From a virus: a stretch of DNA of 64,000 nucleotides. Shown here one piece after another: positions 14,876 to 23,228 of the stretch (position 1 is the stretch's first letter; the number at the start of each line of letters is the position of its first letter). The position numbers and the translations under genes were made by a program. Below the pieces are notes generated by a model. The model did no database searches and had not been told where the DNA came from. It saw only the letters and a list, made by a program, of their open reading frames with translations. The stretch covers positions 29,793 to 93,792 of the IMG/VR virus record IMGVR_UViG_3300030329_006034, one strand, 5' to 3'.

Positions 14876-15702
14876 AACTTTAACTCTCTTTTAACTTCTT
14901 TAATAAAATCTTCCGGTATTACATCTTTAAACTGCTCAATAACAAGATTAGTATCTAATCCCACTTCTTGATGACCGATCATATAGTTTCTGAATCGATC
15001 TTTAAGATCGTTTCGATATGGCACCCCGTCAGGTCTATCAAATCTATGGTTCCATCTTAAGAAAGGCAAGCACATTACTTTCTTACCATGTTTTCTGTAT
15101 TTTTCATGAATATACCCCTCTTCACCACCAAACCCTCTAAAGTTAGAATTAAAGCCTAGCCAACTATCTTTACGACATGTAAACAATCCTAATCCTTGCG
15201 CTTCTATTTCAAATGGGTCACTATTAGCATATTCACCTCTTGTATCCACGCCCCATTCACCCCACATATGTGCACCCCACTTACTTAAATTGAAGTGTGT
15301 ACTATAACTTTTTAAGTCATCGTAGAGCAAAGGACCATGTAGTAAATTTCCATCATCTTTCCCACTATCGTAATAATCTAAAAGTTTCTTTAACGCGCCG
15401 TTTTCAATTAACACGTGACAATCCATTACTAACACGTATTCTGTGTTTGCTAAATCAAATATCTTTGATCGCAATGCTGTGGATTGAAAGTTATCGTATT
15501 CAATATATGTTGTGGGCTCTTTAATCCAGTTTTTAAAATTATAAAGCGCTTTACCCTGATTAGAGTTAGGGTTGTTATTAATAATAACGAACTCTAGCCT
15601 GTCTAGTATATCCCTGTTATGTAATCTTGCTGATTGTAAGGTAAAATATGCCCCGTCGTAGTCATCGTATACACATATACCAATAGTAAGTTTGCCTGTC
15701 AT
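14872..15702 (-). CDS. GT2 family glycosyltransferase
   Basis: The 276-residue protein is a GT-A enzyme. It has LTIGICVYDDYDGAYFTLQS at the N-terminus, VIINNNPNS near residue 40, YVLVMDCHVLI near 90 (DXH in place of DXD, as in polypeptide GalNAc-transferases), and FRGFGGEEGYIHEKYRKHG near 190 followed by a WNHRF histidine. The D.H site plus the GG.E.E block recalls ppGalNAcT-type enzymes that add the first sugar to Ser/Thr. It lies 13 bases downstream of the Ser/Thr-rich virion protein gene, so initiating O-glycosylation of that protein is an attractive inference. Confidence 0.8.
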   Translation of the reverse strand: MTGKLTIGICVYDDYDGAYFTLQSARLHNRDILDRLEFVIINNNPNSNQGKALYNFKNWIKEPTTYIEYDNFQSTALRSKIFDLANTEYVLVMDCHVLIENGALKKLLDYYDSGKDDGNLLHGPLLYDDLKSYSTHFNLSKWGAHMWGEWGVDTRGEYANSDPFEIEAQGLGLFTCRKDSWLGFNSNFRGFGGEEGYIHEKYRKHGKKVMCLPFLRWNHRFDRPDGVPYRNDLKDRFRNYMIGHQEVGLDTNLVIEQFKDVIPEDFIKEVKRELKL

Positions 15703-15715
15703 ACGACATTACTTA

Positions 15716-18700
15716 CTAAAACTTTAGAACATTGCAACGAGGTCCTCCTCTAGATTCCGGTGGACATATTGTTGTCGGGGGCGGTGGTGTAGTTACCGTT
15801 GTCGTTGTCACCGTCGGTGTTGTAGTCGGGGTTGTAGTCCGCCGGCGACGACGCGTCGTTGAAGGAATCGGTGGAAAGACCGGATCTCCACCACCGACAA
15901 CAATTATTGGGGGCCTTGTAACTGGTGGGTTTGGCGGCCCAATGGGTTGTCCTCCAGGGGTGTCATCCGTTGGTGGGCATGGGCAACATTCGCACATTTC
16001 CCAACCTAAACCTTTATCTTTTGGCTCGAGATCTTTGGTACGAAGCTTTGCTGGCTTCTTTTTATTTTGCGGATTCATTGCAGGATCATTAACATGCATT
16101 AAAACGTCAATTGCTGGATTAAGCATAGGATTAGCATTAACAAAATCTGCATTAATAATTTTAAAACAAATCGGTCGGCATGCTTCTCTACAATCTTCAT
16201 CAAAATTTTTCGCAACGTCTTCCAGGCCTCCCTCCCAGTTTTCTTCTTCCTCTTCAGAAATTACACCGTCGTTGTTTGCGTCCTTCTTTCTGTTTGGATC
16301 AAATACAACTTCACCGTCTTCATTTTTAAACTGCTTTAACCGGTCGCCATCCTTTATATCGCCTATAGTAAGCTCGTTGCCTGGTTTAACAGCATTCCAA
16401 TTTTCATCGTTTTCTATTAAACGCTCTCTAGCCAATGCGTCGTTTATATCTTGGCGCGCTCTTTCTGGATCTGCTAATAGGTTATCAAACCTATTTAACG
16501 CCCAATCTGGTCGCTCGAGATCTTCAGGCGGCACGCCACCGTGAATTTCTTGCAACCTTCTCTCTTGCGATAATAAGGTTCGCAATTGATCTTCTTGTTG
16601 AGGAGCTAACCAGTCCTCGTTTTCAACAATTTGTTGTATAAGACCACCCACATTACCTTTAGCAATATTGTAATCTATTCGTGCCTGATTTAATCTCCCT
16701 TGTGCTTCATCTAGTTTTTCCTGTGCTGCTTCTGCCCCTGCAGACCCGGCTGGTTCTTCAGCAAGCGCCTCTTCTGCTTTTTTTACCGCTGCCAAGGCAT
16801 CTCTTCCTTCTTGTAGTGCGTCTTCAATAACGTCATCAACAAATCCCTCAGCACCAAACGGTGGATCAGTGCAGCAGTATTTTATTACAGTACCTTCTTC
16901 CACCTCAACCGGAAACTTGTCATTATCAGGAATGCCATCTTCATCTTTATCCTCCAGATCACGTACTATCTTTATACGCTGTATAGTCCACCTACCCGGC
17001 TCTACCTTTATAATTCTTATACCTCTAATCTTCCTATCAGGGTTATTCGGATCAGTAACCTTTACGCTTTCGAGTTGTCTTCTTATTTCTGCTCTTCGAG
17101 CTACTGCAGCGTCAGAATCACCACGTGGAACACTAATATTTTCAGGATCCGACCATTCCCCTTTGAAAGCCGGTTCAAATTTAACAAAGCCGAGATCAAC
17201 AAAGACGTTATTGTTTCTTGCTTTCCAATACCAGCATAGATTACAGTTTGTTGGCGGGCAACACGGGCAACATTCACACTCTCTCCATCCGAGTCCTCTA
17301 TCAACTTCTCCATCGCCGTCTGTATCGTCATCTGGTAATTCGCCATTTTCTCTAATATCTTCTGACGGTCTAGTATCCTTATTTTGATTTACCCACTCTG
17401 CATCATGAATTTTAAAACACCTTCTCTTGTCCTCATCAAGGTATTCCGCTTTCCATTGTTCGAGACGTGCCCATAGGTCATTTGCTTGTTCTGGTGTTAT
17501 ATAACCTTGATTAACAGTGAACTGAACCATCGATCGCGCTTTAAACAGATCATTTTCTAACAACGCACCAGCGACGTCAAACTCACTACGATCCGGATCT
17601 TCATCCATTCCTTCATGACGAAGTTGGTTTGGAAAAACCCCAGGTGCGAGTCCTTCCGCGTAAGTTTTTGCTTCAAATTCGGGCCCTTCCCAAAACACTA
17701 GTCCGTTTTCTGCTGTCCCGTCAAACGGTCTTAAGTAGTTGTCCCGAGCATTATCCCAAAACCACATTGCTAGTCTTTCTGCTGGAGGCGCGCATTCCGG
17801 AACACAGCACGGTGTTGTGGTACTTGTAGAAGTTGATGTTGATGTACTCGTACTAGTAGATGTAGATGTACTAGTTGAAGTAGAAGTTGAAGTAGAAGTT
17901 GATGTTGTAGTAGTTACATCATCCTTATCTGGGCAACATTCGCAATATTCCCATCCCCCAGCTGCATGACCGGCTTCGACAGGATTTTCTAGACCATTAT
18001 ATCCAATTGGTATTTCATTATCCCAGTGTCCTTTACCAAAGCGATCTTCTACTGATTGCTCGTTATCAAATTGATAAGCTGCAGCAACTAGCTCTGCTGG
18101 TGATCTATCTAAATTTTGTCGTACAAGATCTTCATTAACAATCTTGTAACACTGCCCGTCACTATCATCTAAACACTTTTCCCATTCTATGCCAGCGCTA
18201 TTATTATCCTTTACTACAAGTACAGCTGTTGGAGTAGCAGCCCACTCCCCGTTAAAGTCATCCTCTGTTGCCTGCTTTTTATCCGCCCCCGTAGCAGCGA
18301 GCTCAATATATATATTTTTATAATTGCCTTGTTTTACCTCTTCTTTGGTAGCTGTTTCTTTTTCAAAGTACCATTCACCTTTCGGCGGGCAACACTTAGG
18401 ACACGGTGTAGTAGTTGACGTGGTCGTAGGTGGACTCGTAGTAGATGTACTAGTTGATGTTGTGGTTGTAATGTCTGGTTTTCCCGGTGGTTTTTTCTTG
18501 CAGCAACGACATTCTTTCCACACTGCAGAACTTAAACTCGGATCAATACACGCTGGGTCTTCCTGTTTAGGGTTATAAGATTCAGCAGAACCATCACTAT
18601 TAGATTGACTACTTTCTCGGGAATTATACAGAGCTTCCCAATTAATTAGCCGATAGCACTTTCCATTATGTTTTATAACTATTCCCTTCTTAGCAGCTTT

Positions 18701-21700
18701 TTCAAGCTCTTCCTTATTAATAGTACCATCTTCATTCATGACACCGGGAAAAGCATCCAGAAAATTTCCTTCTGTTGGTGGGTCGCCTTCACCGTCCCAT
18801 CCTTCATTTTCGTCCCGGATCTGCCGAACTTCTCCATCAACTTCTGGTCCTGTTCCCACCGGTGCACCTACGTTAACCGGTTCAGTTCTCTCAACTTCAC
18901 CTGGCTCGTTAGGATCCGGATCAGCCGGCGCCTCAGGATCCGGATCATCTGGCTCAATAGGCTTGCTCTTCTGCCTTTCGTCATTAATACCGGGTACTGG
19001 ATCTTGTCCCGGCACAACGACATCATCTCCCTCGCCCGGCTGGCTCGCCGGTTCGAACCACCTCTCAATCGCCCCGAGTGCGATTCCTATTCGCGCACCA
19101 TCTTCTGGAACGTCACGGAATAAACCGCCACTCTCCCAACCATCATTAGGTCTATGAAAAACAAGATAAGGGTCACGATCATCGGCGAATAAACGAGCGT
19201 CTAATGATGCATTCTTGGCATTTGAAAGTTCTACAGTGATACCCAAGTTATTATCAAAGACAACATCTATAATATTGCCTTTATTGTCCCGAGTAATAGT
19301 CATAGGAATTCCACGTTCATCGGGCCCGGGAAGGAGAGCCCCTCCAAGAGCGTCAAAACTTCGATGTCTCCATTGGCTCACCCCGAGACCGGGTAACCCT
19401 TCTCGGTTAATCCTCTCAACCTCGGCACCACTTCTTCCAACCAAATGTTGTTGTTCTGGATGTCTAAATAAAACTCTTTCTTGTCGCGATTGTCCTTGGT
19501 TACGCACATTGCGTTTAGCTTTAGGATTTTGTAACGCACCTGGTCCTCTAACACTAACGGTTACAGGACTTCTTTGTTGTGTGCCAGTTGGTTGCTGTCG
19601 TGAAGTTGCAACTAGTGTATAAGTGTTATCGGCATTTAGTTGAGCGTGTAATTCCTGCGTAACAACTACATTTTGCCCACCTCCACCTTCAAACAGGCCT
19701 TGAAAGTTAGATGCGTTTTGTTGCTGTACCTTATTATAGGCGGTGTAGTTATTAGGTGGTGACGTTCCATAAGTATTAGGCGGAAAAGTCGTACCTGCCT
19801 CCTCCGGTGGCATCGTCGTACTATCCTCATCCGGTGGCATCGTCGTACTATCTGTGCTATAATTTGGTGCAGTATTTGTATTGAGATCTTCTAAAGGATC
19901 TCCTGTTGGTGGGTTATGTGTCCACCCTAACTGCTCGAGCTCTAAATGCTGCTTAAAAGTAGTAGTATATATTCCGTACCCCTCAGCATCATACATGTAA
20001 TGCGGTGTAAAGGTCACTTGTGTGTAGACAGGATCATTTGCTGAACTTTGTGACTTTGATGGAGCAGGAGTTGATGGTGCCGGAGCCCGAGGAAACGGCG
20101 TTGCCTCTACATTTGGATTTGGTGTAGTTGTCCGCGTTGTGGGTCGCGGTGGCATTGTTGGCATAGGCCCGGGCTCAAATGGATCCGGTGTTGTAGGTGC
20201 AATCGGTCTTCTTGTTGTAGTTGTAGTAGTAATAGGCTCCGGAGCTGAAGTAGTAGTAGTAACATCATCGGGCTCGGTCACCGTAGGTGAAACACTTGGC
20301 TTACCTGTTGAGATATCAACTGTGCGCAGTTTATGCACCTTACTATCTGTCTGTACGCTAAGGCTCTCCATAGCCTCATTGATCTTACTCTGTGTTTCAG
20401 AATTACCGTAAAATGGACCCTCTAAATTTGTGGTATGTGTTTCAATTAAAATGGGCGTGTCTTCAGTATATATAAATGCTGGTCCACTACTATCACCCTT
20501 TCCTAACCCTTCCCTTAGATTACCGTCGTACTCATCAGCGTATTCATCTGGAAGAGAGGTATATAAGACCACTTTTTCTCCTGCTTTTCCCAGCCTATTC
20601 GCGGCTTGAAAGCTTACTACTTTTGGAAGTGTTTTTCTCTCTTGATCGATTACAACAACATATGCGCCTGTTAACTCTTTATTGTATCCACCTACCGGCC
20701 GTGGTTCTGGTACAGGGTAGATTTCAGTATTTTCGACCGGTGCATTAAGAATACCGACGCTAATATCTGCACCTTGTAGCGGCTCGACCGCTACGATAGT
20801 ACGTGTAACTCGCTCGCCGCTATTGTTAATAAAGTTAACAGTGTTACCAGGCATACGTAAATCCCAGTGCTTCGACATTACAAAGTGAGTAGGTGAAACT
20901 AAAGTTACAGCTTTTTTGTACCCGGGCGTTGGATATGAGGGAGCTTTTTCACTAACTCCAGAGAGATTTACCTTGCTATTAAGATCTGGTAAGATTGATA
21001 GGAGTAATGTGTTTATTTCTTTTGATACTGTATCGTCGGCTGTTGGTTTTTGAAGCCGGGGATCCACCGTGGTTTTATCGGTATCAAAACTATCAACATC
21101 TGAAGTGGTATTGTACGTAGTCGATCCGGATCCGGATCCAGTATAAATACTAGTATCGACAGTAGAATTGCGTACTATTAACTCCTCAAAGGTTATAGAC
21201 CAGTCTTCTGATGTATCTACTATAAAGCTATCTATACTATCCGGGTAATAATATGTCGTCCCAGCTGCAGTATCAACCCTAACTCTATTTGGATTCTTCG
21301 AGTCGTAGCTTTCGTAATCTACATCATATGATTCACCTTCATAACCTTTAAAAAAAGCCGACCCTAGCATCGCGAAGTATTTTTTTAAATTCGGGCCTTT
21401 ATTTAGTGTTGTGTCTTTGCCAGACTTAGGATTATTCCAGTACCAGGGACCTGTAGGCCAACAGCATGTTGTTGTACTAGTTGAAGTTGAAGTTGACGTT
21501 GATGTACTTGTACTTGTACTAGTTGATGTAGATGTACTAGTTGAAGTTGAGGTTGTAGTAGTTACATCATCACATTCACAGCAAATCTCTATACAGCATC
21601 CGCAGCTTTCTATTAGTAAATATAAGTCTGATCCTGGATCGCTAGGATTTATTCGGGCTGGAATCGCATCATTAATTCCTTGCCTGTCCTTTAGGATGAC

Positions 21701-21892
21701 TGAAAGGAAAGGTGTAGTTGCGTTTTTTTTGTATATCTTATATAACGGCCCGCCTCCGGATACTGATGTTATTTTGATCGTTCCCTCTTTACAATTACAC
21801 TCGTATTTTACCGTTACTGTGTCATTAGAACATTGTCCGGGATTGCTGTTACAATCACTACTCGAGTTACTAGCTGAACTATCATTAGCCAT
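15716..21892 (-). CDS. Giant mucin-like, Cys-rich virion adhesin with a trypsin-like domain (2058 aa)
   Basis: The protein is a mosaic. Residues 1-105 are Cys-rich, ending ICCECDD. (ST)n linkers lie at about 109-143, 1141-1163 and 1324-1361, with further Thr/Pro-rich runs near 541-620 and at the C-terminus. Residues about 320-500 have a trypsin-like triad: SPTHF near 335, ADISVGIL near 373 and GDSSGPAF near 467. Later Cys modules share an opening aromatic block (GPWYW, GEWYF, MWFWD, CWYWK), a C[FY]K[IV] block near their end and a GW..C.CC close. The ending contains RRRRRTTTPTTT. The gene sits at the end of the fibre cluster and is followed by four glycan-enzyme genes in the same orientation. 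It is likely a surface fibre or adhesin whose Ser/Thr linkers may be O-glycosylated. It starts 2 bases after the upstream gene and has no promoter of its own. Confidence 0.75.
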   Translation of the reverse strand: MANDSSASNSSSDCNSNPGQCSNDTVTVKYECNCKEGTIKITSVSGGGPLYKIYKKNATTPFLSVILKDRQGINDAIPARINPSDPGSDLYLLIESCGCCIEICCECDDVTTTTSTSTSTSTSTSTSTSTSTSTSTSTSTTTCCWPTGPWYWNNPKSGKDTTLNKGPNLKKYFAMLGSAFFKGYEGESYDVDYESYDSKNPNRVRVDTAAGTTYYYPDSIDSFIVDTSEDWSITFEELIVRNSTVDTSIYTGSGSGSTTYNTTSDVDSFDTDKTTVDPRLQKPTADDTVSKEINTLLLSILPDLNSKVNLSGVSEKAPSYPTPGYKKAVTLVSPTHFVMSKHWDLRMPGNTVNFINNSGERVTRTIVAVEPLQGADISVGILNAPVENTEIYPVPEPRPVGGYNKELTGAYVVVIDQERKTLPKVVSFQAANRLGKAGEKVVLYTSLPDEYADEYDGNLREGLGKGDSSGPAFIYTEDTPILIETHTTNLEGPFYGNSETQSKINEAMESLSVQTDSKVHKLRTVDISTGKPSVSPTVTEPDDVTTTTSAPEPITTTTTTRRPIAPTTPDPFEPGPMPTMPPRPTTRTTTPNPNVEATPFPRAPAPSTPAPSKSQSSANDPVYTQVTFTPHYMYDAEGYGIYTTTFKQHLELEQLGWTHNPPTGDPLEDLNTNTAPNYSTDSTTMPPDEDSTTMPPEEAGTTFPPNTYGTSPPNNYTAYNKVQQQNASNFQGLFEGGGGQNVVVTQELHAQLNADNTYTLVATSRQQPTGTQQRSPVTVSVRGPGALQNPKAKRNVRNQGQSRQERVLFRHPEQQHLVGRSGAEVERINREGLPGLGVSQWRHRSFDALGGALLPGPDERGIPMTITRDNKGNIIDVVFDNNLGITVELSNAKNASLDARLFADDRDPYLVFHRPNDGWESGGLFRDVPEDGARIGIALGAIERWFEPASQPGEGDDVVVPGQDPVPGINDERQKSKPIEPDDPDPEAPADPDPNEPGEVERTEPVNVGAPVGTGPEVDGEVRQIRDENEGWDGEGDPPTEGNFLDAFPGVMNEDGTINKEELEKAAKKGIVIKHNGKCYRLINWEALYNSRESSQSNSDGSAESYNPKQEDPACIDPSLSSAVWKECRCCKKKPPGKPDITTTTSTSTSTTSPPTTTSTTTPCPKCCPPKGEWYFEKETATKEEVKQGNYKNIYIELAATGADKKQATEDDFNGEWAATPTAVLVVKDNNSAGIEWEKCLDDSDGQCYKIVNEDLVRQNLDRSPAELVAAAYQFDNEQSVEDRFGKGHWDNEIPIGYNGLENPVEAGHAAGGWEYCECCPDKDDVTTTTSTSTSTSTSTSTSTSTSTSTSTSTSTSTTTPCCVPECAPPAERLAMWFWDNARDNYLRPFDGTAENGLVFWEGPEFEAKTYAEGLAPGVFPNQLRHEGMDEDPDRSEFDVAGALLENDLFKARSMVQFTVNQGYITPEQANDLWARLEQWKAEYLDEDKRRCFKIHDAEWVNQNKDTRPSEDIRENGELPDDDTDGDGEVDRGLGWRECECCPCCPPTNCNLCWYWKARNNNVFVDLGFVKFEPAFKGEWSDPENISVPRGDSDAAVARRAEIRRQLESVKVTDPNNPDRKIRGIRIIKVEPGRWTIQRIKIVRDLEDKDEDGIPDNDKFPVEVEEGTVIKYCCTDPPFGAEGFVDDVIEDALQEGRDALAAVKKAEEALAEEPAGSAGAEAAQEKLDEAQGRLNQARIDYNIAKGNVGGLIQQIVENEDWLAPQQEDQLRTLLSQERRLQEIHGGVPPEDLERPDWALNRFDNLLADPERARQDINDALARERLIENDENWNAVKPGNELTIGDIKDGDRLKQFKNEDGEVVFDPNRKKDANNDGVISEEEEENWEGGLEDVAKNFDEDCREACRPICFKIINADFVNANPMLNPAIDVLMHVNDPAMNPQNKKKPAKLRTKDLEPKDKGLGWEMCECCPCPPTDDTPGGQPIGPPNPPVTRPPIIVVGGGDPVFPPIPSTTRRRRRTTTPTTTPTVTTTTVTTPPPPTTICPPESRGGPRCNVLKF
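17811..17920 (-). repeat. Ser-Thr dipeptide-coding microsatellite
   Basis: The segment encodes about 37 residues of alternating Ser and Thr between two Cys-rich modules of the giant adhesin. Codons vary (AGT, TCA, ACA, ACT), so the protein repeat is kept without an exact DNA repeat, arguing for selection on the amino acids. Confidence 0.8.
18404..18471 (-). repeat. Short Ser/Thr-rich linker repeat
   Basis: The segment encodes a shorter TTTTSTSTSTTSPPTTTSTTT-type linker with Pro between two Cys-rich modules of the adhesin. Confidence 0.7.
21467..21566 (-). repeat. Ser-Thr dipeptide-coding microsatellite
   Basis: The segment encodes about 33 alternating Ser/Thr residues between the N-terminal Cys-rich domain and the CCWPTGPWYW module. 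Flanking codons (DDVTTTTSTS) match those of the 17811-17920 linker. Confidence 0.8.
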
Positions 21893-21894
21893 AA

Positions 21895-22788
21895 TTATAC
21901 AGATCTAGCTGTTATATCACTAACAGTAGAAATAACAGTATTTTCATTAACTGGTATTTCTGCACTAGTAATTGTTTCGGTTAATACAGAATAACCTACA
22001 TATCCCTCTGTATGAAAGTTCTTTAAAAAGAATTCTTTGGCACTTAGGTTAACAGCAGTAGCAGATACAGGCGTTGTAAATGAAAACCCGCAATATATAT
22101 CATCTAGATTACTATAGTTTTCTAATCTAAACCCTAAATCAACGGTCGTTAATGGAGAGTAGGTTGTAGTGTCTGAGTCGTGGTAGTCTATAAATAATTT
22201 TTGTCCTAAGTTTACATATCTAAATCTTAGCGTTCTAAATGTATCCGTTGAAAGAGTACTAAACGATGTAGATATAGCAGAAAGGTGCTCGTTAAGAATA
22301 ACGTTATGGTTATAATCTCTCAAGATAAGAGATTCCTTTTTCTTATAATCATACCCGACGCCCGGTCGACTATCACGGCCATCTACGGCGTATAGTCCCG
22401 TTGTATCAAATGCTATTTTTAATAAAACACCGCTTAATGCGTTTTCTTCAACTTCTATAAATTCACCGGCTTCTGTAAGTAAAGAAGCACCTGCTTCTGT
22501 AGTGAGCTTGCCTCCAGATAAAATCCACGCAGGGTCTGAGTCTCCTATATATTGACCCGGTAATGCTGAAATTGGAGAAGATAGAGTAGTTAGAAATGTA
22601 GCAAATGCTAGTTGGTAGTCTTCAGGATCTTCGATGTTAAGTACTTCGCTATTTGTAATAGTAGTTTGTGGTAATTTATACTGAAAAGACCATACTATAT
22701 CATAATTAGAATTATATTTTCTTTTTGTTTCTATAAAAGAATAATATCTTGCGTCAGTTGGCAAAGTAATGTCACTAGGGAAAGCCAT
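21895..22788 (-). CDS. Putative fibre-associated protein (297 aa)
   Basis: The protein is beta-rich, with repeated hydroxy residues, and looks like a concanavalin/jelly-roll type domain: WSFQYKLPQ near residue 30, GVLLKIAFDTTGLYAVDG near 120, RTLRFRYVNLGQKLFIDYHD near 185 and DDIYCGFSFTTP near 230. This pattern suggests a carbohydrate-binding sandwich, but no exact family was recognised. It has a late-promoter variant ATTAAATA and is followed after 2 bases by the giant adhesin, so both are probably on one message. A tail-fibre or adhesin partner is likely. Confidence 0.6.
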   Translation of the reverse strand: MAFPSDITLPTDARYYSFIETKRKYNSNYDIVWSFQYKLPQTTITNSEVLNIEDPEDYQLAFATFLTTLSSPISALPGQYIGDSDPAWILSGGKLTTEAGASLLTEAGEFIEVEENALSGVLLKIAFDTTGLYAVDGRDSRPGVGYDYKKKESLILRDYNHNVILNEHLSAISTSFSTLSTDTFRTLRFRYVNLGQKLFIDYHDSDTTTYSPLTTVDLGFRLENYSNLDDIYCGFSFTTPVSATAVNLSAKEFFLKNFHTEGYVGYSVLTETITSAEIPVNENTVISTVSDITARSV

Positions 22789-22795
22789 GTACTTA

Positions 22796-22803
22796 TATTT
22801 AAT
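22796..22803 (-). promoter_or_regulatory. Late promoter variant ATTAAATA
   Basis: It serves the gene at 22788, with predicted +1 two bases before the ATG. It probably also drives the adhesin and glycan operon, which has no other visible promoter. Confidence 0.6.
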
Positions 22804-22806
22804 TAC

Positions 22807-23019
22807 TCAACCTTTTATAAAAGTACAGGTCAAAGAATTAGTTGCGCGTAATCTAGTTTTAAAAACTAAAGCATATCCAAGTTTACCCAATTCTCTAAAT
22901 ACTGTACCAAAGTAATCTTCATGAACGTTAACTAGTATACTATCAAATATTTCATCATATAAGACAAAATCAGAGAACTCTTCACAGAGCGCGCTGCCTC
23001 TCTGATAACTTGCCTTCAT
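22807..23019 (-). CDS. Small hypothetical protein (70 aa)
   Basis: No family was recognised. It starts MKASYQRGSALCEEFSDF and ends with a beta-rich FRELGKLGYALVFKTRL segment. The AATAAATA late element stands exactly 5 bases before the ATG. It sits among fibre genes, so it may be a small virion or assembly protein. Confidence 0.6.
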   Translation of the reverse strand: MKASYQRGSALCEEFSDFVLYDEIFDSILVNVHEDYFGTVFRELGKLGYALVFKTRLRATNSLTCTFIKG

Positions 23020-23024
23020 ACTAG

Positions 23025-23032
23025 TATTTATT
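23025..23032 (-). promoter_or_regulatory. Late promoter AATAAATA
   Basis: The element is exactly 5 bases from the ATG at 23019, so +1 is predicted on the A of ATG. Confidence 0.7.
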
Positions 23033-23195
23033 CATTAAATACCTGTATTATTTCTTCAATCTTATCTAAAAGAATATTTGTTTTTTCGATTTCAGCAGTT
23101 TCATCTATAGAAAAAGATGTATGAGATTTTAGAATATTCTTAAGAACTACAAAATCTTGATAATCTAATCCTTCTACTATTACTTCATCAGCCAT
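23028..23195 (-). CDS. Small hypothetical protein (55 aa)
   Basis: I use the ATG at 23195 (MADEVIVEGLDYQDFV) rather than the in-frame start at 23228, because the late-promoter-like CATAAATT ends exactly 5 bases before it. The protein is acidic and helical, with a KTNILLDKIEEIIQVF coiled-coil-like end. Function unknown. Confidence 0.55.
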   Translation of the reverse strand: MADEVIVEGLDYQDFVVLKNILKSHTSFSIDETAEIEKTNILLDKIEEIIQVFNE

Positions 23196-23200
23196 ATACA

Positions 23201-23208
23201 AATTTATG
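23201..23208 (-). promoter_or_regulatory. Late promoter variant CATAAATT
   Basis: One mismatch to NATAAATA, at the common 5-base spacing before the ATG at 23195. It decides the start of that gene. Confidence 0.5.
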
Positions 23209-23228
23209 TATATCCGGGTGTTTATCAA

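Noticed and set aside
17811-21566. GTAGTAGTT-type repeats considered as a CRISPR array or tandem satellite
   Set aside because: They have no spacer-repeat regularity and encode in-frame Ser-Thr linkers within one long gene.
15732-21908. Many open plus-strand frames opposite the giant adhesin gene
   Set aside because: They are rich in Val/Gly/Ser runs that mirror the Ser/Thr and Pro codons of the real gene; they have no promoter or family motifs.
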